Positions 17,449 through 25,794 of a stretch of 43,467 bases of DNA are shown here, in pieces. The DNA comes from an uncultured Pelagibacteraceae bacterium (GTDB lineage: Bacteria > Pseudomonadota > Alphaproteobacteria > Pelagibacterales > Pelagibacteraceae). Under the pieces are notes generated by a model, which was given only the letters and a program-made list of their open reading frames with translations, was not told where the DNA came from and ran no database searches. Within the stretch, counting starts at the first letter, position 1; each line of letters starts with the position of its first letter. The stretch spans positions 1 to 43,467 of the forward strand of contig CACGNQ010000007.1 of the NCBI GenBank assembly GCA_902574525.1, in the 5' to 3' direction. A program made the translations under genes and the position numbers.

Positions 17449-17931
17449 ATGCAATATAAATCTAATTTTAAGCAGAGATACAGATCCATTCAAGGCCTAA
17501 GATCTTTTAAAGATACTTTACCAACAAAAGTCAAAAAAATTTTAAAAAAAAAAGGACATATATTTTCAGAAACGCTTGAAAATTGGAGGTATATTGTTGG
17601 TGATGATCTTTTTCAGGTTTGTTATCCAAAATCATTTAAAACTTCAAATAAATTAAGCACAAGCACATTAAGTATTATGGTCAAAAGAGGTCATGAAATT
17701 GAGATTGAATATTCTAAAAACGAAATTATTAAAAAAATGAATATGTATTTTAATGAAAGAATAGTTGAAAAAATTAAACTAATCACTTTCGATGGAAATC
17801 AGAAGATATTTAAAAAAGAAATTAAAGAAGATGTGTCAAAAAATCAATATACAAAAAAAATTACCAATATTAAAAATGAAAAAATTAAAAATTCTTTACT
17901 AGAATTAAATAAATTATTTAAAAAAAAATGA
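17449..17931 (+). CDS. DUF721 protein, DciA-like replicative helicase loader candidate
   Basis: The 160-aa protein has a DUF721 N-terminal domain (LPTKVKKILKKKGHIFSETL, then ENWRYIVGDDLFQVCYPKSF) and a basic, low-complexity C-terminus. DUF721 defines DciA, which helps load the replicative helicase DnaB in bacteria without DnaC, so a replication role is the best guess. The place between mutY and dsbA/smc is conserved in alphaproteobacteria. The ATG at 17449 abuts the mutY ATG on the other strand with zero spacing, and no Shine-Dalgarno sequence precedes it. The upstream TTG at 17437 is possible but less likely. Confidence 0.8.
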   Translation: MQYKSNFKQRYRSIQGLRSFKDTLPTKVKKILKKKGHIFSETLENWRYIVGDDLFQVCYPKSFKTSNKLSTSTLSIMVKRGHEIEIEYSKNEIIKKMNMYFNERIVEKIKLITFDGNQKIFKKEIKEDVSKNQYTKKITNIKNEKIKNSLLELNKLFKKK

Positions 17932-18509
17932 AAATAAAAATCTTACTTTTTTTTATATTTTTTTTTATAAATCCTCATGGGATAGCAGATGATAAAATTA
18001 AACCTATTATTGAAGGAAATATAAATGCGGGGGTGAAATTAATAGTTTATGAGTCATTAACATGCTCTCATTGCGCTAATTTTCATAAAGATGTTTATCC
18101 AAAGTTAAAGGACGAATTTTTTGACAAAGGTTTAGCTTCAATTGAATTTAGAAATTTTCCTCTTGATATCGCAGCTTTAAATGCTTCCAAATTGGCGCAC
18201 TGTAAAAATGATGGAAAAGCAAATATTCTACATTTTTTATATTTTAAACAAGAGGAATGGTTAAAAGGTAACACAATTGAAGAACTGAATTCAAATCTTA
18301 AAGATGTAATCAAAAATGAAAGTTTTGGTTTAAATTTTGAAAAATGTTTAGCTGATAAAAATATTGAGGACCATATTTTAGAGGATCGAATCGAAGGAGC
18401 TAAAAAATTTAAAATAAATGCTACTCCTACGATAATAATAAACGATGAAAAGTTTGAAAAAGCTCTAAACTTTAAAAACTTGAAAAAGGCCATAGAAAAG
18501 CTGATATAG
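17928..18509 (+). CDS. DsbA-like periplasmic thiol:disulfide oxidoreductase
   Basis: The 193-aa protein has a signal peptide (about 1-20), a thioredoxin-fold CxxC site (Cys46-Ser-His-Cys49, in LTCSHCANFH) and the cis-proline motif in INATPTIIIND near the C-terminus. This matches the Thioredoxin_4/DsbA group that forms or shuffles disulfides in the periplasm. No DsbB is visible in the window. It overlaps the DUF721 gene by 4 bases and is followed after 7 bases by smc. Periplasmic clients in this window could include cytochrome c1, the Rieske protein and oxidase subunit II, which is inference only. Confidence 0.88.
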   Translation: MKIKILLFFIFFFINPHGIADDKIKPIIEGNINAGVKLIVYESLTCSHCANFHKDVYPKLKDEFFDKGLASIEFRNFPLDIAALNASKLAHCKNDGKANILHFLYFKQEEWLKGNTIEELNSNLKDVIKNESFGLNFEKCLADKNIEDHILEDRIEGAKKFKINATPTIIINDEKFEKALNFKNLKKAIEKLI

Positions 18510-18516
18510 TCTCCTG

Positions 18517-21090
18517 ATGGAGTTTAAAAAAATTCAACTAAATGGTTTTAAATCATTTGCTGAAAATACAACATTTATAATCGATAAAGGTTTGACAGGA
18601 ATTGTAGGACCAAATGGTTGTGGAAAATCAAATATTGTCGAGTCTTTGAGATGGTGCATGGGGGAAACATCTGCAAAAAGTATGAGAGGATCAGGAATGG
18701 AAGATGTAATATTTTCTGGCACTTCTAATAAACCATCAAAAAATTTGGCTGAAGTTGTAATTTCATTAACAAATCAAAATAAAGATGGTCCAAATCAATT
18801 TAAAGATATGGATTCTATTGAAGTTAAACGTAAAATAGAAAAGGATAAAGGATCAAAATTTTATATTAATGAAAAAGAAGTACGAGCAAAGGATGCGCAA
18901 ATGTTTTTTGCTGACCTTTCTACAGGTGCTCACTCTCCATCAATAATCAGCCAAGGTAGAATTGGAGCTCTTGTTACTGCAAAGCCTACTGATAGAAGGG
19001 CTGTTTTAGAAGAAGCAGCCGGTATTGCAGGATTACATGTTAGAAGGCACGAGGCTGAACTAAGATTAGATGCTGCTGAAAATAATTTAAAAAGAGCTGA
19101 TGAATTACGTAGACAACAAGAAAAGCAACTTCAAAATCTTTTAAAACAAGCAGAGGAAGCTACAAAATATAAAATTATTTCTGAAGATATAAAAAAAATT
19201 GAAGCAGGCTTATATTATTTAAAACTTAGGGATATTGATAATGAGATAAAACTTGAAAAAGAGATTAATAATGAAGCAGATACTGAAGTTAAAGGTTTTA
19301 ATGAAAAACTAGAGTCCATTGAAAAAAAAATAAAAGAGGAAACAGAAAAAGTTAACCCGATTAGAGACAAGAATTTTGAAATTTTATCAAAAATACAGAG
19401 ATTAAATCTTGAATTAAAGAGTTTGGATGAGGAAAATGAAAGAATTAAAAGTGAGATTGAAGAAATAAAAAATTCGTTAAAAATTTTAGAAAATGATACT
19501 GATAGAGAAAAAAGTATAGTCATAGATGCTAATTCAAATGAAAAAAGACTTAAAGAAGAAAAAGAAGAACTGATCGATATTGACTCTAAGTATTATGAAA
19601 CAGAAAAAAAATCTAATGATGATTTAGATTTTGCAAAAAATAATTTAAAGACAGAACAGGAAAAAGTTGACAATCTTATTAAGAATTTTGGCTCTGAAAA
19701 TCTTAAAAAGAACTTACAAACAATTAGAGAAATAAGAAATAATATAGATGAAATTATTAAACTTGTAATTGATAATAATAATGATGCTGCATTAAAAATA
19801 TTGGAGTCCTGTCAAGTAACTATTGGTTTTTTAACACAAACAATAAATGAAAACGATGATGATAAAAAATTGACCAACCTTTCAGAAAAAAATGAAAATA
19901 TTAAAAAACTTCAAGAAATATATGCAGATAGTTATAGTAAAAACCAAAATTTAAAAAAAGAGTCTATTAAAAGAAATGAAAGAATAAATACGATTAAAAA
20001 AGAAATAGACAGTTGGAAAAACTTATTAATAAACTCTGAAAAAAAAAACAATGAATTAAAAGAACGTAAAAAAAACCTAATTCAGAAATTAGAAGAGTTG
20101 GATAAGCAGCCACAATCCCAAGCTGAAAAAAAAGGACAAATCTCTGAAAATTTAAGAATCTCAGAAAACGAAAAAAAAGAAAATGAAATTCTAATTGATC
20201 AAATTGATAATCAAATAAATACTTATAGAAATGACCTAAATATTACTAAAGAGTCTTCAATAGAAATTAGAGAGAGAAAAGCAAGTTCGTCAGCAACAAT
20301 AGATGGTCTTGAAAAAAGAAGAAATGATTTATTAGATCGAATAGATACTGATTTGAACTTAAAGGAAGAAAATCTTTTAAATTTTTCTAATTTAGAAGCG
20401 GAAGATAAATTCCCAGATGCTGTAACGCAAGAGGAGCTTTTAGATGCTAAGAAAAGAGAAAGAGAAAAGCTAGGTTCAGTAAACTTAAGAGCAGATGAAG
20501 AAACCAGTAAGTATGAAATTGAAATAAAAAAAATGGAAAACGATAGACAAGATTTGGCAAATGCAATTTCTAAACTTAAAGATAGTATCAATGAATTAAA
20601 TCAAAAAGGAAGAGAAAGACTTTTAGAAGCTTTTGAAAAAGTAAATCGAAAGTTTAATGAGGTTTATACAAAATTATTCAATGGAGGTAGTGCAAAACTT
20701 GAACTTGTGGACTCTGATGATCCTCTTGAAGCTGGTCTAGAATTATTAGTAAGTCCTCCAGGAAAGAGACTTCAATCAATTACATTGTTGTCTGGTGGTG
20801 AGCAGGCATTAACAGCCTTATCTCTAATTTTTGCAGTTTTTTTAACTAATCCAGCTCCGATTTGTGTTTTAGATGAAGTAGATGCTCCTTTAGATGATGC
20901 AAATGTTACAAGATTTTGTAATTTGCTAGAAGAACTTACAAAAATAACTCAAACAAGATTTATAATTGTTACGCATCATGCTTTAACAATGTCAAAGATG
21001 AACAAGCTTTACGGAGTAACAATGCCTGAAAAAGGAATAAGTCAACTCGTTGCCGTTGATTTACAGAAAGCTGAGAGCATGGTCGCTTAA
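18517..21090 (+). CDS. smc: Chromosome segregation SMC-type ATPase, short form without a recognisable hinge
   Basis: The head is clearly that of SMC: N-terminal FKSFAENTTF and Walker A GPNGCGKS (31-38), then at the other end the ABC signature LSGGEQ (758-763) and Walker B VLDEVDAPLDD (Asp786, Glu787). SMC dimers condense and segregate the chromosome. The protein is only 857 aa, against roughly 1150-1200 for typical bacterial SMC. Coiled coil runs from about 170 to 385 and from 450 to 700. The central stretch (about 389-450) shows none of the glycine-rich hinge sequence. The frame is intact, so this is a shortened protein, not a broken one. atpI starts 2 bases after it. Confidence 0.92.
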   Translation: MEFKKIQLNGFKSFAENTTFIIDKGLTGIVGPNGCGKSNIVESLRWCMGETSAKSMRGSGMEDVIFSGTSNKPSKNLAEVVISLTNQNKDGPNQFKDMDSIEVKRKIEKDKGSKFYINEKEVRAKDAQMFFADLSTGAHSPSIISQGRIGALVTAKPTDRRAVLEEAAGIAGLHVRRHEAELRLDAAENNLKRADELRRQQEKQLQNLLKQAEEATKYKIISEDIKKIEAGLYYLKLRDIDNEIKLEKEINNEADTEVKGFNEKLESIEKKIKEETEKVNPIRDKNFEILSKIQRLNLELKSLDEENERIKSEIEEIKNSLKILENDTDREKSIVIDANSNEKRLKEEKEELIDIDSKYYETEKKSNDDLDFAKNNLKTEQEKVDNLIKNFGSENLKKNLQTIREIRNNIDEIIKLVIDNNNDAALKILESCQVTIGFLTQTINENDDDKKLTNLSEKNENIKKLQEIYADSYSKNQNLKKESIKRNERINTIKKEIDSWKNLLINSEKKNNELKERKKNLIQKLEELDKQPQSQAEKKGQISENLRISENEKKENEILIDQIDNQINTYRNDLNITKESSIEIRERKASSSATIDGLEKRRNDLLDRIDTDLNLKEENLLNFSNLEAEDKFPDAVTQEELLDAKKREREKLGSVNLRADEETSKYEIEIKKMENDRQDLANAISKLKDSINELNQKGRERLLEAFEKVNRKFNEVYTKLFNGGSAKLELVDSDDPLEAGLELLVSPPGKRLQSITLLSGGEQALTALSLIFAVFLTNPAPICVLDEVDAPLDDANVTRFCNLLEELTKITQTRFIIVTHHALTMSKMNKLYGVTMPEKGISQLVAVDLQKAESMVA

Positions 21091-21092
21091 AA

Positions 21093-21368
21093 ATGGCCAA
21101 AGAAAAATTCAAAACTCGCCTAGAAATTGCAAAGAAAAAAATCTCTGATAATGATTCAAAAAATAGAGATAAAAAGACACCTTTACTGGGAGTAGCTTTC
21201 AAAATGAGCACTGAACTTGTCGCCGCAGTTCTTGTGGGTAGTATTATTGGGTTTATTTTTGACACATGGTTTGGTACTAAACCATGGTTAATTTTAACAT
21301 TTTTTTTTGTAGGAGTTATAGCTGGAATACTAAATGTTATAAGATCTGCAAAAAACATGCAAAAGTAA
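21093..21368 (+). CDS. atpI: ATP synthase accessory protein AtpI/AtpZ family
   Basis: This 91-aa protein has a charged N-terminus (about 1-30) and two membrane helices (about 36-57 and 64-84: ELVAAVLVGSIIGFIFD, then WLILTFFFVGVIAGILNVI), the plan of the AtpI/AtpZ family encoded ahead of atpB. AtpI is thought to help assemble the c-ring or supply ions to it; it is not part of the final enzyme. It directly follows smc and precedes atpB by 6 bases. Confidence 0.9.
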   Translation: MAKEKFKTRLEIAKKKISDNDSKNRDKKTPLLGVAFKMSTELVAAVLVGSIIGFIFDTWFGTKPWLILTFFFVGVIAGILNVIRSAKNMQK

Positions 21369-21374
21369 TAAATT

Positions 21375-22109
21375 ATGGCCACAAATCCAATGCACCAGTT
21401 CAATGTTTATAGAATTGGTCCAGAAATTAAAATAGATCAAATAGACATTTCTTTTACTAACGCTAGTTTGTTTATGGTAATCAGCTCTTTAGTTATTCTT
21501 ATTGTCTTTAATTTAGGTTCATTGAAAAAAAGAATAGTTCCAGGTAAAATGCAATTACTAGCTGAACTTAGTTACTCATTTATTTCAAAAATGATTAGTG
21601 ATACAGCTGGTTCAAAAGGGAAACCATATTTTAGTTTCATTTTTTCGCTATTCATGTTTGTTCTTTTCTGCAACATGTTGGGTATGTTGCCATACGCTTT
21701 CACGGTCACTAGCCACATAATTGTTACTTTTGTTTTAGCGGCATTTATTTTTATTGGGGTTACCGTAATTGGTTTTATTAAACATGGTCTTGGCTATTTA
21801 AAGTTATTTGTTCCAAGTGGTGTCCCGATTGTTCTGTTGCCATTAATTGTAATTATTGAAATAATATCATACTTGAGTAGACCCATTAGTTTATCAGTAA
21901 GACTTTTTGCAAATATGATGGCTGGACATACAATGATGAAGGTTTTCGGAGGTTTTGTTATAAGCCTCGGATTAGTTGGTGGATGGCTTCCACTAAGTTT
22001 TTCAGTTGCATTAACTGGTTTGGAGATATTAGTTGCTTTTCTTCAGGCATATGTTTTTGCAATTTTAACATGCATATATTTAAACGATGCATTAAATTTA
22101 CACCATTAA
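21375..22109 (+). CDS. atpB: ATP synthase Fo subunit a
   Basis: Subunit a forms the proton half-channels against the c-ring. The 244-aa protein has about five to six membrane helices and the key arginine Arg176 in LSVRLFANMMAGH. The N-terminal HQFNVYRIG and the C-terminal ALTGLEILVAFLQAYVFAIL are family blocks. The usual alphaproteobacterial arrangement holds here: the Fo genes form one cluster, and the F1 genes (atpHAGDC) are elsewhere, not in this window. Confidence 0.98.
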   Translation: MATNPMHQFNVYRIGPEIKIDQIDISFTNASLFMVISSLVILIVFNLGSLKKRIVPGKMQLLAELSYSFISKMISDTAGSKGKPYFSFIFSLFMFVLFCNMLGMLPYAFTVTSHIIVTFVLAAFIFIGVTVIGFIKHGLGYLKLFVPSGVPIVLLPLIVIIEIISYLSRPISLSVRLFANMMAGHTMMKVFGGFVISLGLVGGWLPLSFSVALTGLEILVAFLQAYVFAILTCIYLNDALNLHH

Positions 22110-22114
22110 AAACA

Positions 22115-22121
22115 AAGGAGG
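22115..22121 (+). promoter_or_regulatory. Strong Shine-Dalgarno sequence of atpE
   Basis: AAGGAGG lies 4 bases before the ATG of atpE. It is a full match to the anti-Shine-Dalgarno sequence. Most genes I inspected in this window have weak sites or none, so this one stands out. It fits the need for many c subunits per ATP synthase. Confidence 0.85.
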
Positions 22122-22125
22122 AATA

Positions 22126-22353
22126 ATGGAATTAGAAGCAGCAAAAATGATTGGAGCAGGTCTGGCGGCAATAGCTTTAGCTGGAGCAGGAGTAGGTATT
22201 GGAATCATATTCGGAAATTACCTTTCTGGAGCAATGAGAAATCCATCTGCAGCTCAAAAACAGTTTCCAAATTTATTATTAGGTTTTGCATTAGCCGAAG
22301 CTACTGGTTTATTTGGATTGGTTGTGGCATTGATTATTTTATTTGCATTTTAA
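22126..22353 (+). CDS. atpE: ATP synthase Fo subunit c
   Basis: The 75-aa proteolipid has two membrane helices joined by the polar loop (GAMRNPSAAQK, Arg38 in the loop). The ion-binding carboxylate is Glu58 in FALAEATGLFG. The first helix carries a glycine-rich GAGVGIGIIFG pattern that packs the ring. The residues next to Glu58 do not show the full polar set of sodium-binding c subunits, so proton coupling is likely. It has the strongest ribosome-binding site seen in the window. Confidence 0.98.
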   Translation: MELEAAKMIGAGLAAIALAGAGVGIGIIFGNYLSGAMRNPSAAQKQFPNLLLGFALAEATGLFGLVVALIILFAF

Positions 22354-22356
22354 TTA

Positions 22357-22947
22357 ATGCATAAAAGATTAGTTTTATATCTATTTATTTTAAGCTTAGC
22401 ATTTTTTACAAATGTAAATGGAGCTGAGTCTGAAGGTATGCCGCAATTAAACCCGGAGTTTTGGGTTTCTCAAATTTTTTGGCTAATTCTCACTTTTGGA
22501 TCTCTATTTATAATACTTTCTAAATTTGTTCTTCCAAAAATAAGTAATAATTTGGAAATGAGAAAATCACAAATTTTAGAAAATATAGAAACTGCTGAAA
22601 AACAAAAAATCGAAAGTGAAAATAAAATTAAAGAATATGAAACGTTAATTAATAATAGTAAAAATGAAGCAAGAAATTATTTTAATGAAGCTCGAAAAAA
22701 AATAATACAAGATATTGATCAGAAGAGAGAGAAAATAGAAAAAGATATAAATCAAGAAATCCAAAACGCTGAGAAAGAGATAATTGAATTAAAAAAAAGT
22801 TCACCTGAAAAAATTAACAAAATTGCAACTGAAACATCTATACATTTAATAAAACAATTAATTGGTGAAGAAATAAACAATAGCAGCATATCAGCAATTG
22901 TTGAAGACTTATCAAGAAAAAATAAGGAAAAAAATTATGACAATTGA
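22357..22947 (+). CDS. atpF': ATP synthase Fo subunit b' (b/b' stalk)
   Basis: The 196-aa protein begins with a hydrophobic stretch that may be a signal-like helix (about 3-22), followed by a membrane helix (WVSQIFWLILTFGSLFIILS, about 36-55) and then a long charged coiled coil, the form of the peripheral stalk subunit b'. NPEFWVSQIFWLI is typical of b' in alphaproteobacteria, where b and b' form a heterodimer. Three bases separate it from atpE, and its end overlaps the following atpF by 11 bases. Confidence 0.92.
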   Translation: MHKRLVLYLFILSLAFFTNVNGAESEGMPQLNPEFWVSQIFWLILTFGSLFIILSKFVLPKISNNLEMRKSQILENIETAEKQKIESENKIKEYETLINNSKNEARNYFNEARKKIIQDIDQKREKIEKDINQEIQNAEKEIIELKKSSPEKINKIATETSIHLIKQLIGEEINNSSISAIVEDLSRKNKEKNYDN

Positions 22948-23434
22948 TGCAACATTTTGGGTAGCAGTTTCTTTTTTTATTTTTGTAATCGTGCTAATTT
23001 ATTTTAAGATTCCACAAAAAGTAAATAATGTTTTAAATAAACTTATTTCTGACATCAAAAATGAAATTGATGAAAGTGAAAAGCTAAGAGATGAGTCAAA
23101 AATTATGCTGGATAATGCTCAAGCAAAGCTGGACAGTGCGAAATCAGAAATTAAAAAAATCTCTGATAGTGCTAAAGAGGATAGCGAAAAACTTATAGTT
23201 GAGATGAATGATAAATTTCATAAAATGTCTGAGATTAAAAAAAATTTAGCAAAGTCTAAAATTTCACAAATCAAAGAAGTAGCCTTAAATGATATTAAAA
23301 AAGCATCAATAAAAATTGCTGTCGAATCTGTAAAAAAAGCAATATCAACATCAGTGGATAAATCTAAGTTAGATAATTTATTTTCTAAAGATTTAGAGCA
23401 AACAAAAAATCTGTTAAAAAAAATTAATTCCTAA
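22937..23434 (+). CDS. atpF: ATP synthase Fo subunit b
   Basis: This is the second stalk subunit: one N-terminal membrane helix (TFWVAVSFFIFVIVLIYF, about 5-22) and a long charged helix. I place the start at the ATG at 22937 because MTIDATFWVAV is the normal b N-terminus and AAGGAAA precedes it; an earlier TTG at 22898 would lie deep inside b'. This gives 165 aa, the usual size. It overlaps b' by 11 bases, as translationally coupled partners of a heterodimer often do. A candidate terminator follows. Confidence 0.93.
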   Translation: MTIDATFWVAVSFFIFVIVLIYFKIPQKVNNVLNKLISDIKNEIDESEKLRDESKIMLDNAQAKLDSAKSEIKKISDSAKEDSEKLIVEMNDKFHKMSEIKKNLAKSKISQIKEVALNDIKKASIKIAVESVKKAISTSVDKSKLDNLFSKDLEQTKNLLKKINS

Positions 23435-23436
23435 GT

Positions 23437-23461
23437 TAACTATAAATTAGTTACTTTTTTT
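23437..23461 (+). terminator. Candidate rho-independent terminator after atpF
   Basis: TAACTA (23437-23442) and TAGTTA (23448-23453) form a 6-bp stem with a 5-base loop, followed by C and seven T (23455-23461). The stem is AT-rich and weak, but the position 3 bases after the atpF stop and the T run suit a terminator. It is the only such structure I found in the window. If real, it separates the ATP synthase operon from the carotenoid operon. Confidence 0.4.
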
Positions 23462-23485
23462 GAAAATAATATAAATTAAATAATT

Positions 23486-24949
23486 ATGAATTCTATTGTT
23501 ATTGGTTCAGGTTTTGGTGGTATTGCTGCAGCACTCCGTCTTAAAGCAAAAGGTCATGATGTTACCTTAATTGAAAAACATAAAGATCTTGGTGGTAGGG
23601 CAAGAGTATTTAAAAAAAATGGTTTCACTTATGATGGTGGACCGACAGTTATTACTGCTCCTTATCTTATAAATGAATTATTTGAATTATTTAAAAAAGA
23701 TCCAGAAAATTATATAAAGCTAAAACCTCTTCAGACTTGGTATCAATTTGTTTTTGAAGATAAGTCAAAATTTAATTATTCAGGAAACGAAAATGATATG
23801 AAAAAACAGATTGAAAATATCAGTAAAGAGGATGTTGATGGTTATTCAAAACTAGTGAATTTTACAAAAAAAATTTTTGATAAAGGTTTTACAGAGCTCT
23901 CTGATGTGCCATTTGATAAACCATTTGTAATGATGCAGCAACTACCGGCCTTATTAAAATTAAAAAGTTACAAGTCAGTTTATTCTTTAGTTTCATCTTA
24001 TGTAAAAAATGAAAAGCTGAGGAGGATGTTAAGTATGCATCCATTATTAGTTGGTGGAAACCCTTTTACTACAACATCAATCTATGGATTAATTTTATAT
24101 TTAGAAAAAAAATGGGGGATTTATTACTCTATGGGAGGAACTGGAAATATTATAAGTGGATTTGAAAAATTAATGAATGAAGTAGGAATTCAAATAATCA
24201 AAGGCCACGAAGTAAATAAAATAATTTTAAAAGAAAAAAAAATTACTGGGATTCAATTGGATAACAACAAAAGTATAAATGCAGATAAGATTATATGTAA
24301 TGCTGATCCTCCTGCAGTGTATGAAAATTTATTAAATAGCAATAAGAGAAGTTCTTTACTATTTGAATGGAAAAAAAATAGAATGGAATATTCAATGGGA
24401 TTATTTGTTTATTATTTCGGTACTAAAAAGACTTATGATTCTGTTGAACATCATACAATTAAGTTTGGTAACAAATACAAAGAACATTTAGACGACATAT
24501 TTAATAATAAAAAATTAAATAGTGATATAAGTTATTATTTACATAGACCATCAGCTACAGATAAGTCTATGGCCCCGGAGGGTCATGATTGTTTTTATGT
24601 TTTAGTACCAGTTCCTAATAATCAATCTAATATTGATTGGAAAATTGAAGGAGAAAAAATGAAAAATTTGGTAATTGATAAAATGGAAAATGATTTAATG
24701 CCAAATTTGAGAAAAAATATTGTTGAAGATTTTTATTTAACGCCTGATTATTTCGAAAAAGATCTTAATACAAAATACGGTTCTGGGTTTTCAATACAGC
24801 CAAAATTTTCACAGTCAGCTTATTTTAGATTTCATAATAAATCAGAAATTTATGATGGACTTTATTTTGTGGGAGCTGGAACTCATCCTGGCGCAGGTGT
24901 TCCTGGTGTCCTCTCATCTGCAAAAGTTCTTGATAAAATTTTAAGATGA
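23486..24949 (+). CDS. crtI: Phytoene desaturase
   Basis: CrtI introduces four double bonds into phytoene to give lycopene. The 487-aa flavoprotein has the N-terminal FAD motif SIVIGSGFGGIAAALRL followed by DVTLIEKHKDLGGRAR, the YDGGPTVIT block, and the C-terminal signature YFVGAGTHPGAGVPGVLSS. Length is normal. It opens a plus-strand run crtI-crtB-crtY-blh with overlapping or touching genes, 51 bases after atpF. Its end overlaps crtB by 4 bases (ATGA). Confidence 0.97.
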   Translation: MNSIVIGSGFGGIAAALRLKAKGHDVTLIEKHKDLGGRARVFKKNGFTYDGGPTVITAPYLINELFELFKKDPENYIKLKPLQTWYQFVFEDKSKFNYSGNENDMKKQIENISKEDVDGYSKLVNFTKKIFDKGFTELSDVPFDKPFVMMQQLPALLKLKSYKSVYSLVSSYVKNEKLRRMLSMHPLLVGGNPFTTTSIYGLILYLEKKWGIYYSMGGTGNIISGFEKLMNEVGIQIIKGHEVNKIILKEKKITGIQLDNNKSINADKIICNADPPAVYENLLNSNKRSSLLFEWKKNRMEYSMGLFVYYFGTKKTYDSVEHHTIKFGNKYKEHLDDIFNNKKLNSDISYYLHRPSATDKSMAPEGHDCFYVLVPVPNNQSNIDWKIEGEKMKNLVIDKMENDLMPNLRKNIVEDFYLTPDYFEKDLNTKYGSGFSIQPKFSQSAYFRFHNKSEIYDGLYFVGAGTHPGAGVPGVLSSAKVLDKILR

Positions 24950-25794
24950 CTAAGAGTCTTTTATCTATTCACGCTAAGTCATTTAATTGGGCAGGTTTTT
25001 TTTTACCAAAAAATAAATATAAAGACAGTTCTGATTTATATGATTTTTGTAGAACATTAGACGATATTGTTGATCAAGATCTTTCGCTGAACGAAAAAAT
25101 AAAAATATTTAATGAATTTAAAAGAGACTTTGCAAATAAAAACTTTGAGAATGAAAGCATCAAAAAAATATATTCGCTAATTCAAAAATTTAATATTGAT
25201 ACTAGTATTATAAATGATTTATTTGATGGAGTTGAAACAGACTTAAAAGAAAAAGTAAATTTTGATACAAAAAAGGATTTAATTATATATTCCTATCGAG
25301 TTGCTGGTACTGTTGGATTAATGATGGCCAAGATATTAAATGTCAGATCTAAAAATTCATTAAAGTCTGCAATTGATTTAGGAATTGCAATGCAGCTGAC
25401 TAATATAGCTAGAGATGTATTAGAGGATAAAAATAGAAATAGAAATTACATAAATTTAGATTTTGAAACAATAGAAGACACAATAAAATTTGCTGACATT
25501 TTTTATAAAAGATCTTTTAGTGCTATAAGTGAAATACCATTTTTGAGTAGATTTGCAATATTAGTTGCAAGAAGAATTTATAGAGAAATTGGATATGAGA
25601 TTTTAAAAAAGAAAAATATAGAAAGTTATAAAATAGCAGGAAAAATTTATGTTTCTTCTTTAGGAAAGTTTAACCAAACAATTTTAAGTATTTTGGATAT
25701 GTTCCGCTTATGTTATTTAAAAAAAAGTTACGAAATTGATAGAAAAGAACATACTTTAATAAAAGAAGAAATAAATTTAGATGAAAGAATTTGA
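24946..25794 (+). CDS. crtB: Phytoene synthase
   Basis: CrtB condenses two geranylgeranyl diphosphates into phytoene. The 282-aa protein has both aspartate-rich motifs: DDIVD (39-43, within FCRTLDDIVDQD) and NIARDVLED (153-161). The substrate GGPP needs a GGPP synthase (crtE), which is not in this window. It overlaps crtI by 4 bases and crtY by 14 bases, so the three proteins are probably made in step. Confidence 0.97.
   Translation: MTKSLLSIHAKSFNWAGFFLPKNKYKDSSDLYDFCRTLDDIVDQDLSLNEKIKIFNEFKRDFANKNFENESIKKIYSLIQKFNIDTSIINDLFDGVETDLKEKVNFDTKKDLIIYSYRVAGTVGLMMAKILNVRSKNSLKSAIDLGIAMQLTNIARDVLEDKNRNRNYINLDFETIEDTIKFADIFYKRSFSAISEIPFLSRFAILVARRIYREIGYEILKKKNIESYKIAGKIYVSSLGKFNQTILSILDMFRLCYLKKSYEIDRKEHTLIKEEINLDERI

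Noticed and set aside
20223..20591. Serine/phenylalanine-rich minus-strand frames opposite smc
   Set aside because: These are shadows of the Lys/Glu-rich coiled coil; no start signal or family match.
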